Of a stretch of DNA of 64,000 nt, positions 17,400-26,221 are shown piece by piece (the stretch's first letter is position 1; every line of letters starts with the position of its first letter). The notes under the pieces are model-generated. The model was not told where the DNA came from. It ran no database searches and saw nothing but the letters and a program-made list of their open reading frames with translations. This DNA is from SHZL01 sp963784425 (GTDB lineage: Bacteria; Pseudomonadota; Gammaproteobacteria; Xanthomonadales; SZUA-36): contig CAWARM010000013.1 in the NCBI GenBank assembly GCA_963784425.1, forward strand, positions 1-64,000, given 5' to 3'. A program made the translations under genes and the position numbers.

Positions 17400-19129
17400 G
17401 GTTCCGATTCGTCCCCGGGCGCGCCGCGGCGCTGATGTTCGTTAATGAATTTCCGCCGCAGCAATCCACCGGGATCATCCGGTATGCGCCGTAACCACTG
17501 CTCCATTGCCTGGGCGTCTTCTTCTGTCCAGGACGCGGCATAGTCCGGCTCGGACTGCTGCTTTTCTCCCTGCTTGCCCTCGTCCTGCTTTGCTTCCTGC
17601 TCGCCTTCCTGCTGTTCTTTGGATTCCTGTTCCTGCCCGGACTTGTCCTCGGACTGCCCGGACTTGTCATCCTTGCTGGACTGATCCGAGGACTCACCGT
17701 CTTTTTGCTCTTCCCCTTTACCGTTCTTCTGGTCTTTCTCTTGCTGCTCTTTCTGGTCCTGCTGCTTCTTGAGTTGCGCAATCAGGTCACGGTTGAACTG
17801 CGCATCTTCCATGCCCGGCGACAGTTTCAGCGCCTTGTCATAAGCCGCCAGGGCCTGCTCATATTTACCAAGTTGTGCCAGCGCATTGCCCTGGTTATAC
17901 AGGGCATCTGCGCTATTGGCTCGCGACCAGGCACCCAGGGCGTTCTCGTATTTCTCACTGCGATACCAGGCCTGCCCGGAGATCCCAGGGTCCAGCGCCA
18001 GCGACGCTGCACGGTCGTTGTCTTTTTTCTGCAGGGCTTGCCAGGCCTGCTGATCGCGTCTTTGCCACGCATCTTTCCACCAGTCAGCCCGGGCAGCCGG
18101 TGCATACCCAATCCCGCTCAGCAACATGCACAGTGGCAAAAGGAACAATACACCGCGGCGGAAACCCGTCACCGACAAAGGCAACAGCAGCAATAGCAGC
18201 CAGGGTCCAAAATCCCTCCAGCGCTGGTCGAGTGAATCCTCTCTCAGGGTGAACTCGCTGCCTTCGGACACAGCCCACGGAGAAGTATCAGTCCCCGCCG
18301 AAGTATTGAGCTCTGAGTAGCGCCCGCCGCCGGCTGTCGCCACGTCTGCAAGGCTGGAGGCATCCATCCGGGCGATAACAACATTGCCATTTCGGTCGGT
18401 GACGAACCCGCTGCCACTTGCTATTGGTGCACCCTCGGCCGTACCGACCCCGAGCACAGAAATGATGTAACCGCGGTCGTGTAATTCACGCGCCTTGGCG
18501 GCATCGGCTGCAGTGGCAGAGTCAGTTACAAGCAAGATTTCTCCACGACTGAAACCGGCCCGCTCCAGGAGAGTGGCGGACATTCCCAGCGCGAGATCCG
18601 CGCGGCTGCCATTCACCGGGATAATGTCCGGCCGCAGCGCCGGCAACAGGTTAGCGATGGTGTTGGTATCAGAAGTCAGCGGCGAAACTACGTAGGCATC
18701 ACCGCCGTAAGCCACCAGGCCGGTTTGCCCTTCCGTGGTTTCACGCAGCAGATCAGCCAGGCGAAAACGCGCGCGCGTCAGGCGGTCAGGCCGCAAGTCT
18801 GCTGCCAGCATTGAAGCAGACAGGTCCAGAGCAATGACCCGTGCATCCCGCGCAGAATACGTACTATCCGGGAGTTTCTGCCAGCTGGGTCCGGCCAGAG
18901 CGAGTACCGCAATCAACAATGCCAGGCCGGCAAGCCAATGCCCTTTCGATGGCCTGGCGCTGCTGCTGTCATTATGGCTCAGCCACTTGAGCAAGTGCGG
19001 ATCGCAGATACGCTCCCAGTCGCCGGATGGCCGCCGCGTGCGACGCCATAACCACGGCAGCAGGATGGCAAGAGGCGCCGCTAGCAGCCACAGGGGCCGG
19101 ATGAAATGGATGAAGTCCAGGCCCGTCAT
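17393..19129 (-). CDS. batB: BatB-BatC type protein: VWA domain plus TPR repeats
   Basis: 578 residues. Two N-terminal transmembrane segments flank a short cytoplasmic loop, then a von Willebrand A domain with MIDAS DLSAS at 102-106, a second membrane region (FGPWLLLLLLPLSVTGF, then LFLLPLCMLLSGIGYA), and a TPR section (ALYNQGNALAQLGKYEQALAAYDKALKLSPGMEDAQFN). A highly charged Gln/Glu/Lys/Asp low-complexity stretch of about 100 residues comes next. It thus joins BatB (VWA) and BatC (TPR) in one chain. It overlaps batA by 4 bp and batD by 7 bp, implying coupled translation and a shared membrane complex. Confidence 0.87.
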   Translation of the reverse strand: MTGLDFIHFIRPLWLLAAPLAILLPWLWRRTRRPSGDWERICDPHLLKWLSHNDSSSARPSKGHWLAGLALLIAVLALAGPSWQKLPDSTYSARDARVIALDLSASMLAADLRPDRLTRARFRLADLLRETTEGQTGLVAYGGDAYVVSPLTSDTNTIANLLPALRPDIIPVNGSRADLALGMSATLLERAGFSRGEILLVTDSATAADAAKARELHDRGYIISVLGVGTAEGAPIASGSGFVTDRNGNVVIARMDASSLADVATAGGGRYSELNTSAGTDTSPWAVSEGSEFTLREDSLDQRWRDFGPWLLLLLLPLSVTGFRRGVLFLLPLCMLLSGIGYAPAARADWWKDAWQRRDQQAWQALQKKDNDRAASLALDPGISGQAWYRSEKYENALGAWSRANSADALYNQGNALAQLGKYEQALAAYDKALKLSPGMEDAQFNRDLIAQLKKQQDQKEQQEKDQKNGKGEEQKDGESSDQSSKDDKSGQSEDKSGQEQESKEQQEGEQEAKQDEGKQGEKQQSEPDYAASWTEEDAQAMEQWLRRIPDDPGGLLRRKFINEHQRRGAPGDESEPW

Positions 19130-20148
19130 GTCTGACTGACCCGCAACATGGCGCGCGGCCGGACCAGCAACATTCCCGCCAGCAAGGTCATGATGAACCC
19201 AACCGAGAGCGGCCAGAAAAACAAATCGTCCACCGGCCGCACCGTTTCCCGGTCACTCTCGATTGGCTCCAGCTCATCCAGCTTGCGGTAGATCTCTTCC
19301 AGCGCCTGTGTGTCCCTTGCGCGGAAATACTGCCCGCCGGTTTTCTCGGCAATGGCGCGCAAGGTTTTTTCGTCCAGGTCGGCTGACGGGTTCACCAATC
19401 GGGTCCCAAAGAAGTCCTGCACCATCATTTCGTCTGCACCTACACCCACCGTATAGATGGTCAGTCCTTCCCGCGCGGCAAATTCGGCAGCCTGCATGGG
19501 TTGAACCTCACCGGATGTGTTGGCACCGTCAGTGAGAAGGATCAGTATGCGTTTGCTGGCTGCATCTTCCCGCAAACGCTTGACCGCCAGTCCAATGGCG
19601 TCGCCGATTGCCGTTTCGCGCCCAGCCAGGCCGATTTCAGATTCGTCCAGAAGAATCGCCGCCGTCTGGGTGTCAAATGTCAGTGGCGTCTGCAGGTAGG
19701 CGCGACTGCCAAACAGGATCAGCCCGACCCGGTCGCCACGCCGTCTTTCGATGAACTCCCCGGCTACCTGCTTGACAACGGTAAGCCGGTTCACGGCTTG
19801 CTGCTTGAGAACCATGTCCTGCGTGTCCATGCTTCCGGAAATATCGACCGCCAGCAGCAGGTCACGTCCGGTCACGGGCAATTCTTCGATCTCGCCCACC
19901 CACTGCGGCCGGGCCGCGGCCACCACCAGCAACGCCCACACCAGCCAGGCAACCGCGGCGAGAACAGGCTTGCTCATGAAACCGGCGGTGCCGCCCCCGA
20001 CCAGGGAGAACCAGGGCACCCTTAGCGCGTGTAAGGAGCTTTGCGGCATAGCTTTGAGGGCGTATCGCACCAGCGCCGGCACCGGCAGCATCAGCAGCAA
20101 CCAGGGCCAGGCCAGTATCAGGCCTGACGCAGTAAGCGGCTCAGCCAT
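19126..20148 (-). CDS. batA: BatA-like VWA-domain membrane protein
   Basis: 340 residues. Hydrophobic segments at about residues 8-28 and 58-80 flank an aerotolerance-type N-terminal region. The VWA domain carries a full MIDAS: DISGS at 102-106 and downstream LLTDGANTSGE. A final transmembrane helix (FFWPLSVGFIMTLLAGMLLV) sits near the C-terminus. VWA domains of this type bind metal and partner proteins, and in this operon the MoxR AAA+ protein is the expected partner. It overlaps DUF4381 by 8 bp and batB by 4 bp. Confidence 0.9.
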   Translation of the reverse strand: MAEPLTASGLILAWPWLLLMLPVPALVRYALKAMPQSSLHALRVPWFSLVGGGTAGFMSKPVLAAVAWLVWALLVVAAARPQWVGEIEELPVTGRDLLLAVDISGSMDTQDMVLKQQAVNRLTVVKQVAGEFIERRRGDRVGLILFGSRAYLQTPLTFDTQTAAILLDESEIGLAGRETAIGDAIGLAVKRLREDAASKRILILLTDGANTSGEVQPMQAAEFAAREGLTIYTVGVGADEMMVQDFFGTRLVNPSADLDEKTLRAIAEKTGGQYFRARDTQALEEIYRKLDELEPIESDRETVRPVDDLFFWPLSVGFIMTLLAGMLLVRPRAMLRVSQT

Positions 20149-20617
20149 ATTTTCTCACCCAGGTTTGAGCCAATTGCCGCAAGCTGTGCACATCGAACCG
20201 GGGGTGGGGTTCGTAGGGGCCGCTCGCCAGTGCGGAAAGACCGGCTGAGGCGGCGCCTTCCGGCATCATGGATTGGAGAAACCTGACCCATTCCATGCCC
20301 TGCAGGCGTACACAGGCGGTGCCTGGAAACGCACGCAAGGCAATCACGCGAAACAGTTTGTTCATGCGCGCGAGGTATTCGTGCGGGTCAACTGCCGGAT
20401 CGATTTCCTTGCCAATCTGCTCCAGCGCTGCAAGCAACCGGCCGCGACGGCGAACGACCCGCCAGCGCTGCCAGCCATAGCGCAGAGCCAACGCCAGCAG
20501 CGCGGCTATCAACAGGACCAGCACCCACCATCCGGGTGCCGGCGGCCACCAGCCGGGCTCGCTGGCGGCATGAATGTCCCGCAACCGGGAAAGCAGATTG
20601 GTGTTGCCTGCATCCAT
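20141..20617 (-). CDS. DUF4381 membrane protein
   Basis: 158 residues. One transmembrane helix at about 24-46 (PAPGWWVLVLLIAALLALALRYGW) is preceded by the DUF4381 signature LRDIHAASEPGWWPPAPGWW and followed by a basic stretch (RWRVVRRRGRLLAALEQI) and a cytoplasmic helical domain. DUF4381 genes occur almost always between DUF58 and VWA genes of MoxR/Bat operons, as here. The function is unknown. It lies 8 bp after the DUF58 gene and overlaps batA. Confidence 0.85.
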   Translation of the reverse strand: MDAGNTNLLSRLRDIHAASEPGWWPPAPGWWVLVLLIAALLALALRYGWQRWRVVRRRGRLLAALEQIGKEIDPAVDPHEYLARMNKLFRVIALRAFPGTACVRLQGMEWVRFLQSMMPEGAASAGLSALASGPYEPHPRFDVHSLRQLAQTWVRKYG

Positions 20618-20625
20618 GAAAAAAC

Positions 20626-21582
20626 TCAGGCCGGACGGCCAACCAGCATACGCAGTTCGCGGCCAAGCAGATCGACCGGATCATCATCGGTGTGCATGAC
20701 CATCCATCCACATTTGTGCCGGTAAAACAGGCGGCGAGGCTCTTGCTCATGGCGCTGACCCATGTCCGTGAACTTTTTGCGATCGGCAGACGTGCTGGTG
20801 TCGATGATGGTCGAGGTGCGACCGTCGCTGATCGGGTAGCGGCCGTCCGGCAGCTCGTGTTCCGAGCGATCCAGGACCTGGCATCCGATCACATCGTTAT
20901 GCAGCCGCAATCGGGACAAGTGCCGGTTGCAATCGTCATCGAGACTGAAAAAATCGCTGATTACGATGATCAGGCTGCCCGGCCGCGCGGCATGTCGTAC
21001 CCGCTCCAGTGCGCGCGACAGTGGCTCTGATTCTCCTGCATACTGGGATGGCTGTAGCCAGTCCACCAGGCTTTGAATCATCCTCATGGCTCCGCGGCGC
21101 CCTCCCGCCGGGCGCAGTTCGCGATGCCGTCCGGGTGCAAAAAGGAAGCCGCCGATACGGTCGCCACGCCGGACGGCAGACCAGGCCACGGAAGCTGCCA
21201 GTTGCCCTGCAGCCACGGATTTGAGCCTGCGGCGAGTACCAAAATACAGGCTGGGGCTGGCGTCAAGGACTACCAGTACCGGTCGCTCACGTTCCTCCTG
21301 GAAGACTTTGGTATGGGGCCTGCCGGTGCGGGCAGTGACGCGCCAATCCATGTTACGGATGTCATCGCCGGGCTGGTAGTTACGTGACTCCACAAAGTCT
21401 ACGCCGCGACCCCGGAAACGTGAGCGATAGGCGCCTGCAAGCGCAGAGGTTGCAGCCTGGCGCATGGGCAGGCGCAAGCCGTGACAGCGTGGACGAAGCG
21501 CCAGCAGTTCGGCTGACGTGACATGAATTCCATCTCCCCGTTCCACCGGTTGTTTGTTTGCGGTTGGTATTCCCAACCTCAT
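20626..21582 (-). CDS. DUF58 domain protein
   Basis: 318 residues, cytosolic. The family core NYQPGDDIRNMDWRVTARTG followed by HTKVFQEERERPVLVVLDAS is clear; the second segment is the start of a VWA-like fold with a DxSxS-type motif (DASPS). It overlaps the MoxR gene by 4 bp (ATGA) and lies 8 bp before DUF4381. MoxR-DUF58 pairs are widespread and the DUF58 protein probably links the ATPase to the membrane VWA proteins; that is inference from conserved context. Confidence 0.9.
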   Translation of the reverse strand: MRLGIPTANKQPVERGDGIHVTSAELLALRPRCHGLRLPMRQAATSALAGAYRSRFRGRGVDFVESRNYQPGDDIRNMDWRVTARTGRPHTKVFQEERERPVLVVLDASPSLYFGTRRRLKSVAAGQLAASVAWSAVRRGDRIGGFLFAPGRHRELRPAGGRRGAMRMIQSLVDWLQPSQYAGESEPLSRALERVRHAARPGSLIIVISDFFSLDDDCNRHLSRLRLHNDVIGCQVLDRSEHELPDGRYPISDGRTSTIIDTSTSADRKKFTDMGQRHEQEPRRLFYRHKCGWMVMHTDDDPVDLLGRELRMLVGRPA

Positions 21583-22607
21583 GGCACGGGAACCTTGTCC
21601 AGCAAGCGATCAGTCAGCTGGTCGACGGTCATTCCATCCGCCTCGGCTTCGTAGGACAGGAGCACGCGATGGCGCAGGACGTCATGCACCACGGCATGTA
21701 CATCATCCGGTGATACGTAATCGCGATTCGCCAGCCAGGCCCTGGCGCGCGCACAACGGTCGAGGCCGATGGAAGCACGCGGACTTGCACCGTAGCTCAC
21801 CATCGAAGCCAAAGCGGGATCCCAGCGTCCCGGTTCCCGGGTAGCCAGCACCAGCTGCACGATGTACTCCTGTAAAGCCGGTGCAAGGTACATGTCCAGC
21901 ACTCCCGTTTGAGCAGAAAACACTTGTTGCTGGGTTACGATGACAGGCGCCTGGATGTGGTGGCCCAGTTCATCGCGCGCCTGCTGGCGGGCCAGGTTGA
22001 GGATTTTCAATTCGGCTTCTGCGCCTGGATAACCGATGGAAACGTGCATCAGGAATCGGTCCAGCTGCGCTTCGGGCAAGGGATAGGTGCCTTCCTGTTC
22101 GATCGGGTTCTGGGTTGCCATGACGAGGAATAGTCGCGGTAAGCGGTAGGTTACCCGGCCGACAGTAACCTGGTGTTCACCCATGGCCTCCAGCAGCGCA
22201 GATTGCACTTTGGCAGGCGCACGATTTACTTCGTCCGCCAGGATCAGGTTATGGAATATGGGCCCTTGTTGAAATTCGAAGCTGCCTTCCTGTGGGCGGT
22301 AAATTTCGGTTCCGGTCAAATCTGCCGGCAGCAGGTCAGGGGTGAACTGGATACGATGAAAATCGCCTTCAATCCGGTCCGCGATAACTTTGATGGCCGT
22401 GGTCTTGGCCAGTCCCGGTGCACCCTCCACCAGCAAGTGGCCGTTGCTGAGCAGTGCAATCAACAGGCGTTCCATCAGGCGCTGCTGCCCGATGATCAAT
22501 TCGTTGGCCACCTCGCTCAGCCTGATAAAGGCGGCGTGGGCATCTGCGGTTCCAGCTTCAGGGTTGGAGGTGTTAGCCGCCGGGGCCAGGGTATTTGCTT
22601 GATTCAT
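21579..22607 (-). CDS. MoxR-family AAA+ ATPase
   Basis: 342 residues from ATG 22607, chosen because AAAAGG lies about 5 bp upstream and the additional 21 upstream codons are not family-like. Walker A GAPGLAKT is at 62-69, Walker B LILADE at 121-126, with the sensor segment ATQNPIEQEGTYPLPEAQLDRF typical of MoxR. MoxR proteins act as chaperone-like ATPases that activate VWA partners. It is the first gene of the six-gene operon ending with batD, all on the minus strand with overlaps or gaps of 8 bp or less except none larger. Confidence 0.95.
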   Translation of the reverse strand: MNQANTLAPAANTSNPEAGTADAHAAFIRLSEVANELIIGQQRLMERLLIALLSNGHLLVEGAPGLAKTTAIKVIADRIEGDFHRIQFTPDLLPADLTGTEIYRPQEGSFEFQQGPIFHNLILADEVNRAPAKVQSALLEAMGEHQVTVGRVTYRLPRLFLVMATQNPIEQEGTYPLPEAQLDRFLMHVSIGYPGAEAELKILNLARQQARDELGHHIQAPVIVTQQQVFSAQTGVLDMYLAPALQEYIVQLVLATREPGRWDPALASMVSYGASPRASIGLDRCARARAWLANRDYVSPDDVHAVVHDVLRHRVLLSYEAEADGMTVDQLTDRLLDKVPVP

Positions 22608-22646
22608 ACGAAACCTTTTCAGGTGCACTAAATTAAGGAAGCGGGA

Positions 22647-22674
22647 AGTATACAGACTGAAACTGAACAAACAA
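22647..22674 (-). promoter_or_regulatory. Promoter candidate for the MoxR/Bat operon
   Basis: On the minus strand TTGTTT (22674-22669), a 16-bp spacer and TATACT (22652-22647, 5 of 6 match). Predicted transcription start is about 33 bp before the moxR ATG. Confidence 0.4.
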
Positions 22675-22765
22675 TTTCAGGCTTAGACTACTTTGTGGAA
22701 ATTTGTTCAAAAAGGTTAGTGTCATTGGTCATGCCGATCGCAGAAAATGCCCGGGCATTGCGTGC

Positions 22766-22803
22766 TTGCTATTTACGAAAATTATGGTACGATTCTTTTC
22801 GTA
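22766..22803 (+). promoter_or_regulatory. Promoter with inverted repeat for the small lipoprotein gene
   Basis: TTGCTA at 22766-22771, 16-bp spacer, TACGAT at 22788-22793. Perfect 8-bp arms TACGAAAA (22774-22781) and TTTTCGTA (22796-22803) bracket the -10 element, placed as an operator would be. Confidence 0.45.
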
Positions 22804-22847
22804 GTTAACTTACTGACCAAAACCTAATGAGCGCTCTGGAGGACACC

Positions 22848-23087
22848 ATGAAAAAACCGGTAATCATTCTGCTGAGTATCAACGCGCTGTTGCTGGGTGC
22901 CTGCGCAAGTCAACAGTCAGCGCCTGGGCAGCCACAAATTGCCAGCACTGCCCCTGCGGCTGCCACTCAGATGTCGCCATCTGAAGAGTACATACACTAT
23001 GTGACCAAACATGCGCAAAGCGTGCACGCCGAACTGCATTGGGTCCATGTACCTGATGACGATGATGTGGACAAGACCGGCTCCTGA
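22848..23087 (+). CDS. Small lipoprotein of unknown function
   Basis: 79 residues from ATG 22848, with GGAGG about 5 bp upstream, which decides this start over an in-frame ATG seven codons earlier. The N-terminus MKKPVIILLSINALLLGAC is a lipoprotein signal with lipobox LGAC, so the mature protein begins at Cys19 and has about 61 residues. It has an Ala/Pro/Gln-rich linker and a polar C-terminal part (SEEYIHYVTKHAQSVHAELH) ending in acidic DDDDVD. His and Asp are frequent, which might suit metal binding, but no family was recognised. It is convergent with priA. Confidence 0.7.
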   Translation: MKKPVIILLSINALLLGACASQQSAPGQPQIASTAPAAATQMSPSEEYIHYVTKHAQSVHAELHWVHVPDDDDVDKTGS

Positions 23088-23108
23088 AACAGCCCACAAC
23101 ACATTGGA

Positions 23109-25295
23109 CTAAAGTTCCTGTGGGTCTACGTCAATAGTCCAGCGGACCTTGCGGCCCTGCGGCAGGGCCTGCAGGGGGGCCAGCCAGGAATCAATCTGCC
23201 GGTGCAAGTCGGCCCGCGTATTGCTCTGCAGCAACAGGTACATCCGGTAGCGGCCCGCGACCTTTTCCTTGATGGCGGGCATGGGACCAAATACCCGGGT
23301 CTCCCCGCGCGGAAAACTCTCCGCGGCGGCAGACAGGAATTGTTCCACATCCGCACGAATCAGTGCTTCGCCACGCAACAGCGCCTGGAACGTCAAGGGC
23401 GGAAGTTGTGCAAGTCGGCGCTCTTCCAGTTGGCTGATGGCAAATGCTTCATAACCCCTGTTGATCAACAGGCCCATGGACTCGTTTTCCGGATGAAAGG
23501 TCTGCAGGATAACTGAACCGGGTTTTTCAGCCCGCCCTGCGCGACCGGAAACCTGTAACAGCGTTTGACCGAGGCGCTCCAGCGCCCGGAAGTCCGCGCT
23601 GTACAAAGCCTGGTCGACATTGACAACTACGACCAGGGTTACATCCGGAAAATGATGCCCCTTGGCCAACATCTGTGTGCCCACCAGTATGCAGGGACCG
23701 CCCTGCAACACTTGGTCTGCGCGGTCATTGAAACTGTCTTTTCGGCTGGTGCTGTCGCGGTCAAAACGCAGCACCGGCGCATGGGGAAAACGTTCCTGGA
23801 TTGCCCGTTCCAGTTGTTGGGTACCCTCGCCGGCACCGCTCAAGCCATCCGCGCGGCAATCGGGGCAAAATTCCGGCACGCGACGCTGGTTGCCACAGTG
23901 ATGACAACACAAACGGCCAGCGCTGCGGTGCCACGTAAGATTTGCGTCACAGCGCTCACAGCTTGCGTGCCATCCGCATTCTTCGCACATCAGCACCGGC
24001 GCCCAACCGCGCCGGTTGAGAAAAACCATGACCTGCTCCTGTCGGGACAGGGTTTCGGCCATCAATTCAATGGTCCCGCCAGCGAGTCCGTGATGCCGCG
24101 AGTTCTGGCTCATGTCCAATACCCGCCAGGTGGGAAGCGCCGCACGGGTGGCTCGCTGGCGCAAACGATGCCAGGTGTAGCGGCCTGACTGGGCGTTGTT
24201 CAATGTCTCCAGCGATGGCGTAGCACTGCCCAGCACAACCGGAATATCCAGGTCTGCCGCGCGTTTGACGGCAACATCCCGGGCGGAAAAGCGGAAGCCC
24301 TCCTGCTGTTTGAAAGAACTGTCATGCTCTTCGTCGAGGATGATCAAACCAAGAGCCGGCATGGGCGTAAACAGTGCCGAGCGGGTGCCAATGACCAGCC
24401 GCGAACGACCCGACCGCGCGGCTTCCCAGGCGTTGAGCCGCTCCCCCTGGCTGATGCGGGAATGAATGACGGCGGGTTCAAGGCCAAGGCGTTGCCGGAA
24501 ACGGCGCAACAATTGCGGGGTCAGGCCAATTTCCGGTACCAGCACCAGGCCCTGCTTGCCAGCCCGAATCACCGGCTCCAGCAAGTGCAGATACACCTCG
24601 GTCTTGCCACTGCCGGTTACACCATCAAGCAAGTGGCACTGGAAATGGCCACTCATTCGACTGATTGAGTCGACCACCTTGAGTTGCTCTGCGGTCAGCA
24701 CCGGCCCCGGCGTGATGTGTGGCTCGCCGGTCACCAGGGGCACGCTATGAACCCATCCCTGTTGCAACAAGCGGTCCAGGGTTGCCCGCCATCGCGGCCC
24801 TTCCAGTGCCAGCCCGATTTCGCTGATCGGTCCATGCGCAAATTTCTCCAGCATGGCGTACTGGGCTCTCACGCGACCCGGCGGTAGCTGCAGTCTCGCC
24901 TCACCCGCACCTGTCAGCGCGAACTGCTTGGGAGCAGCCGGCAACCTGGCATCCGGCTTGCGCAACGCTGGCGGTAGCGCCGTTTGCAGGACCACGCCCG
25001 GTGCGTGCTTGTAATATTGCCAGCACCACGCCAGCAGGCTCATCAAGCTGCTGTCGAGCAAGGGTTTTGCTTCGTCCGGAACCGCGAGGATCCGCAATAA
25101 ACGCTCTTCCGGCATGCTGCTGGGAACGCCGCTTTCCACCACGATCCCCACCAGCTTGCGCCGCCCGAATGGAACCAGCACGCGGGCTCCAGCCGGAGCA
25201 AACTGCTCGCCAAGTGCCGGTAAATAGTCGAATAATTGCGCCAGGGGAACGGGCAGGGCGACTCTGTGTACACGGCTTGCTTCGTGGATATTCAT
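23109..25295 (-). CDS. priA: Primosomal protein N' (PriA helicase)
   Basis: 728 residues, normal length. PriA restarts stalled replication forks by loading DnaB. The N-terminal 3'-DNA-binding domain (RVALPVPLAQLFDYLPA), Walker A GVTGSGKTEVY, the DEEHD box (ILDEEHDSSFK) and the zinc-binding cysteines between the helicase lobes (CEECGWHASCERC, CCHHCG, CPDC) are all present. The helicase C-lobe has GTQMLAKGHHFPDVTLV and SGRAGRAEKPG. It is single on the minus strand, converging with the small lipoprotein gene, with 21 bp between the stops. Confidence 0.97.
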   Translation of the reverse strand: MNIHEASRVHRVALPVPLAQLFDYLPALGEQFAPAGARVLVPFGRRKLVGIVVESGVPSSMPEERLLRILAVPDEAKPLLDSSLMSLLAWCWQYYKHAPGVVLQTALPPALRKPDARLPAAPKQFALTGAGEARLQLPPGRVRAQYAMLEKFAHGPISEIGLALEGPRWRATLDRLLQQGWVHSVPLVTGEPHITPGPVLTAEQLKVVDSISRMSGHFQCHLLDGVTGSGKTEVYLHLLEPVIRAGKQGLVLVPEIGLTPQLLRRFRQRLGLEPAVIHSRISQGERLNAWEAARSGRSRLVIGTRSALFTPMPALGLIILDEEHDSSFKQQEGFRFSARDVAVKRAADLDIPVVLGSATPSLETLNNAQSGRYTWHRLRQRATRAALPTWRVLDMSQNSRHHGLAGGTIELMAETLSRQEQVMVFLNRRGWAPVLMCEECGWHASCERCDANLTWHRSAGRLCCHHCGNQRRVPEFCPDCRADGLSGAGEGTQQLERAIQERFPHAPVLRFDRDSTSRKDSFNDRADQVLQGGPCILVGTQMLAKGHHFPDVTLVVVVNVDQALYSADFRALERLGQTLLQVSGRAGRAEKPGSVILQTFHPENESMGLLINRGYEAFAISQLEERRLAQLPPLTFQALLRGEALIRADVEQFLSAAAESFPRGETRVFGPMPAIKEKVAGRYRMYLLLQSNTRADLHRQIDSWLAPLQALPQGRKVRWTIDVDPQEL

Positions 25296-25464
25296 CTGAC
25301 CCTGATTCTAACAGCGCCACTGCTTACGGTGCGGCTACTGATTCCGTTTTCGAGCTAGCGGCAACAATCCGCTATGATGAACATGCCACTACAGTGGTTT
25401 GCGGCAGCAAAACCACGAGATGCAACTCAGTCGGCGTATGGCCGAAACTTCAAAGGAGAGAATC

Positions 25465-25869
25465 ATGAGCATGATAAAAGAGTTCCGTGAGTTTGCGATG
25501 CGCGGAAACGTAATAGACATGGCGGTCGGTATTGTGATCGGCGCAGCGTTCGGCAAGATCGTGTCTTCGTTTGTCAACGACGTGCTGATGCCGCCGCTGG
25601 GTGTCGCACTGGGTGGCATGAATTTTACCGGACTGGCTCTGACCCTCAAGGCAGCCAGCGGAGATGTGGCCGCAGTGACTTTGAACTACGGCACGTTCAT
25701 CCAGACCCTGCTCGACTTCCTAATTATTGCCGTTGCCATTTTCATGGTGATCAAGGCGATGAATTCGCTGAAGAAGAAAGAGCAGGAAAAACCTGCCGCG
25801 CCACCGCAGCCATCGGCAGAAGAAGTCCTGCTGACGGAAATCCGGGACCTGCTGAAAAACCGCCACTAA
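25465..25869 (+). CDS. mscL: Large-conductance mechanosensitive channel
   Basis: 134 residues from ATG 25465 with AAAGGAG upstream, which decides this start over a longer frame. MscL opens under membrane tension on hypo-osmotic shock. The N-terminal amphipathic helix and TM1 are in [26 protein letters not shown] periplasmic loop follows, then TM2 ([21 protein letters not shown]) and a charged cytoplasmic bundle ([14 protein letters not shown]). Length matches E. coli (136). Its stop codon lies within a short CGCCAC/GTGGCG inverted repeat that lacks a T run. Confidence 0.97.
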   Translation: MSMIKEFREFAMRGNVIDMAVGIVIGAAFGKIVSSFVNDVLMPPLGVALGGMNFTGLALTLKAASGDVAAVTLNYGTFIQTLLDFLIIAVAIFMVIKAMNSLKKKEQEKPAAPPQPSAEEVLLTEIRDLLKNRH

Positions 25870-25903
25870 GTGGCGTCCCGCTCTTCGGAGGCAGAGCCCC
25901 TGG

Positions 25904-26221
25904 TTTAATTGCGGCGCAGCCTTGGGGAGCCTCTGATCAATTATGCACGGGCGCGACGAACCTTTGCGGGATGCTCCGGTCCGGCTCTGGCGAGTGCGGT
26001 TTGGTTAGTCCAAATAAGCGAGCCGGAACGGGGCGGAGCGCCCGCAAAGGCCCGTCCCGTCCGGGTTTCGCCGCAAAAGCCGCATCTCGCACGTTTCTCG
26101 CCTCGGCCGTAGCGGTGCTACTGTCACGCGGCTCGCTCCGCACGATCTGCGGCTTTTGCGGCAGAAACGCGCTCCGCGCATAATTGGTCAGAGGCTCCCT
26201 AGTTTAGTTGCGGCGCAGCCT
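25904..26221. repeat. 275-bp MITE-like element flanked by copies of the prc 3' end
   Basis: Inverted ends at 25925-25946 and 26178-26199 match over 22 bp with one mismatch (GGGAGCCTCTGA, then CAATTATGC). The interior (275 bp total) has no credible gene. Outside the inverted ends lies a 19-bp direct repeat with one mismatch: 25904-25922 (TTTAATTGCGGCGCAGCCT) and 26203-26221 (TTTAGTTGCGGCGCAGCCT). The right copy is the end of the prc coding sequence, whose TAG sits exactly at the element border. A few bases further out are also similar. The 25870-26198 gap contains nothing else. Confidence 0.8.

Noticed and set aside
25909..26183. Open frames inside the 275-bp element by prc
   Set aside because: Several overlapping frames on both strands follow the inverted-repeat structure; none has a ribosome site.
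25904..26221. att-site interpretation of the prc 3' duplication
   Set aside because: No integrase or cargo genes; only the repeat resemblance supports it, so it is reported as a MITE-like element.
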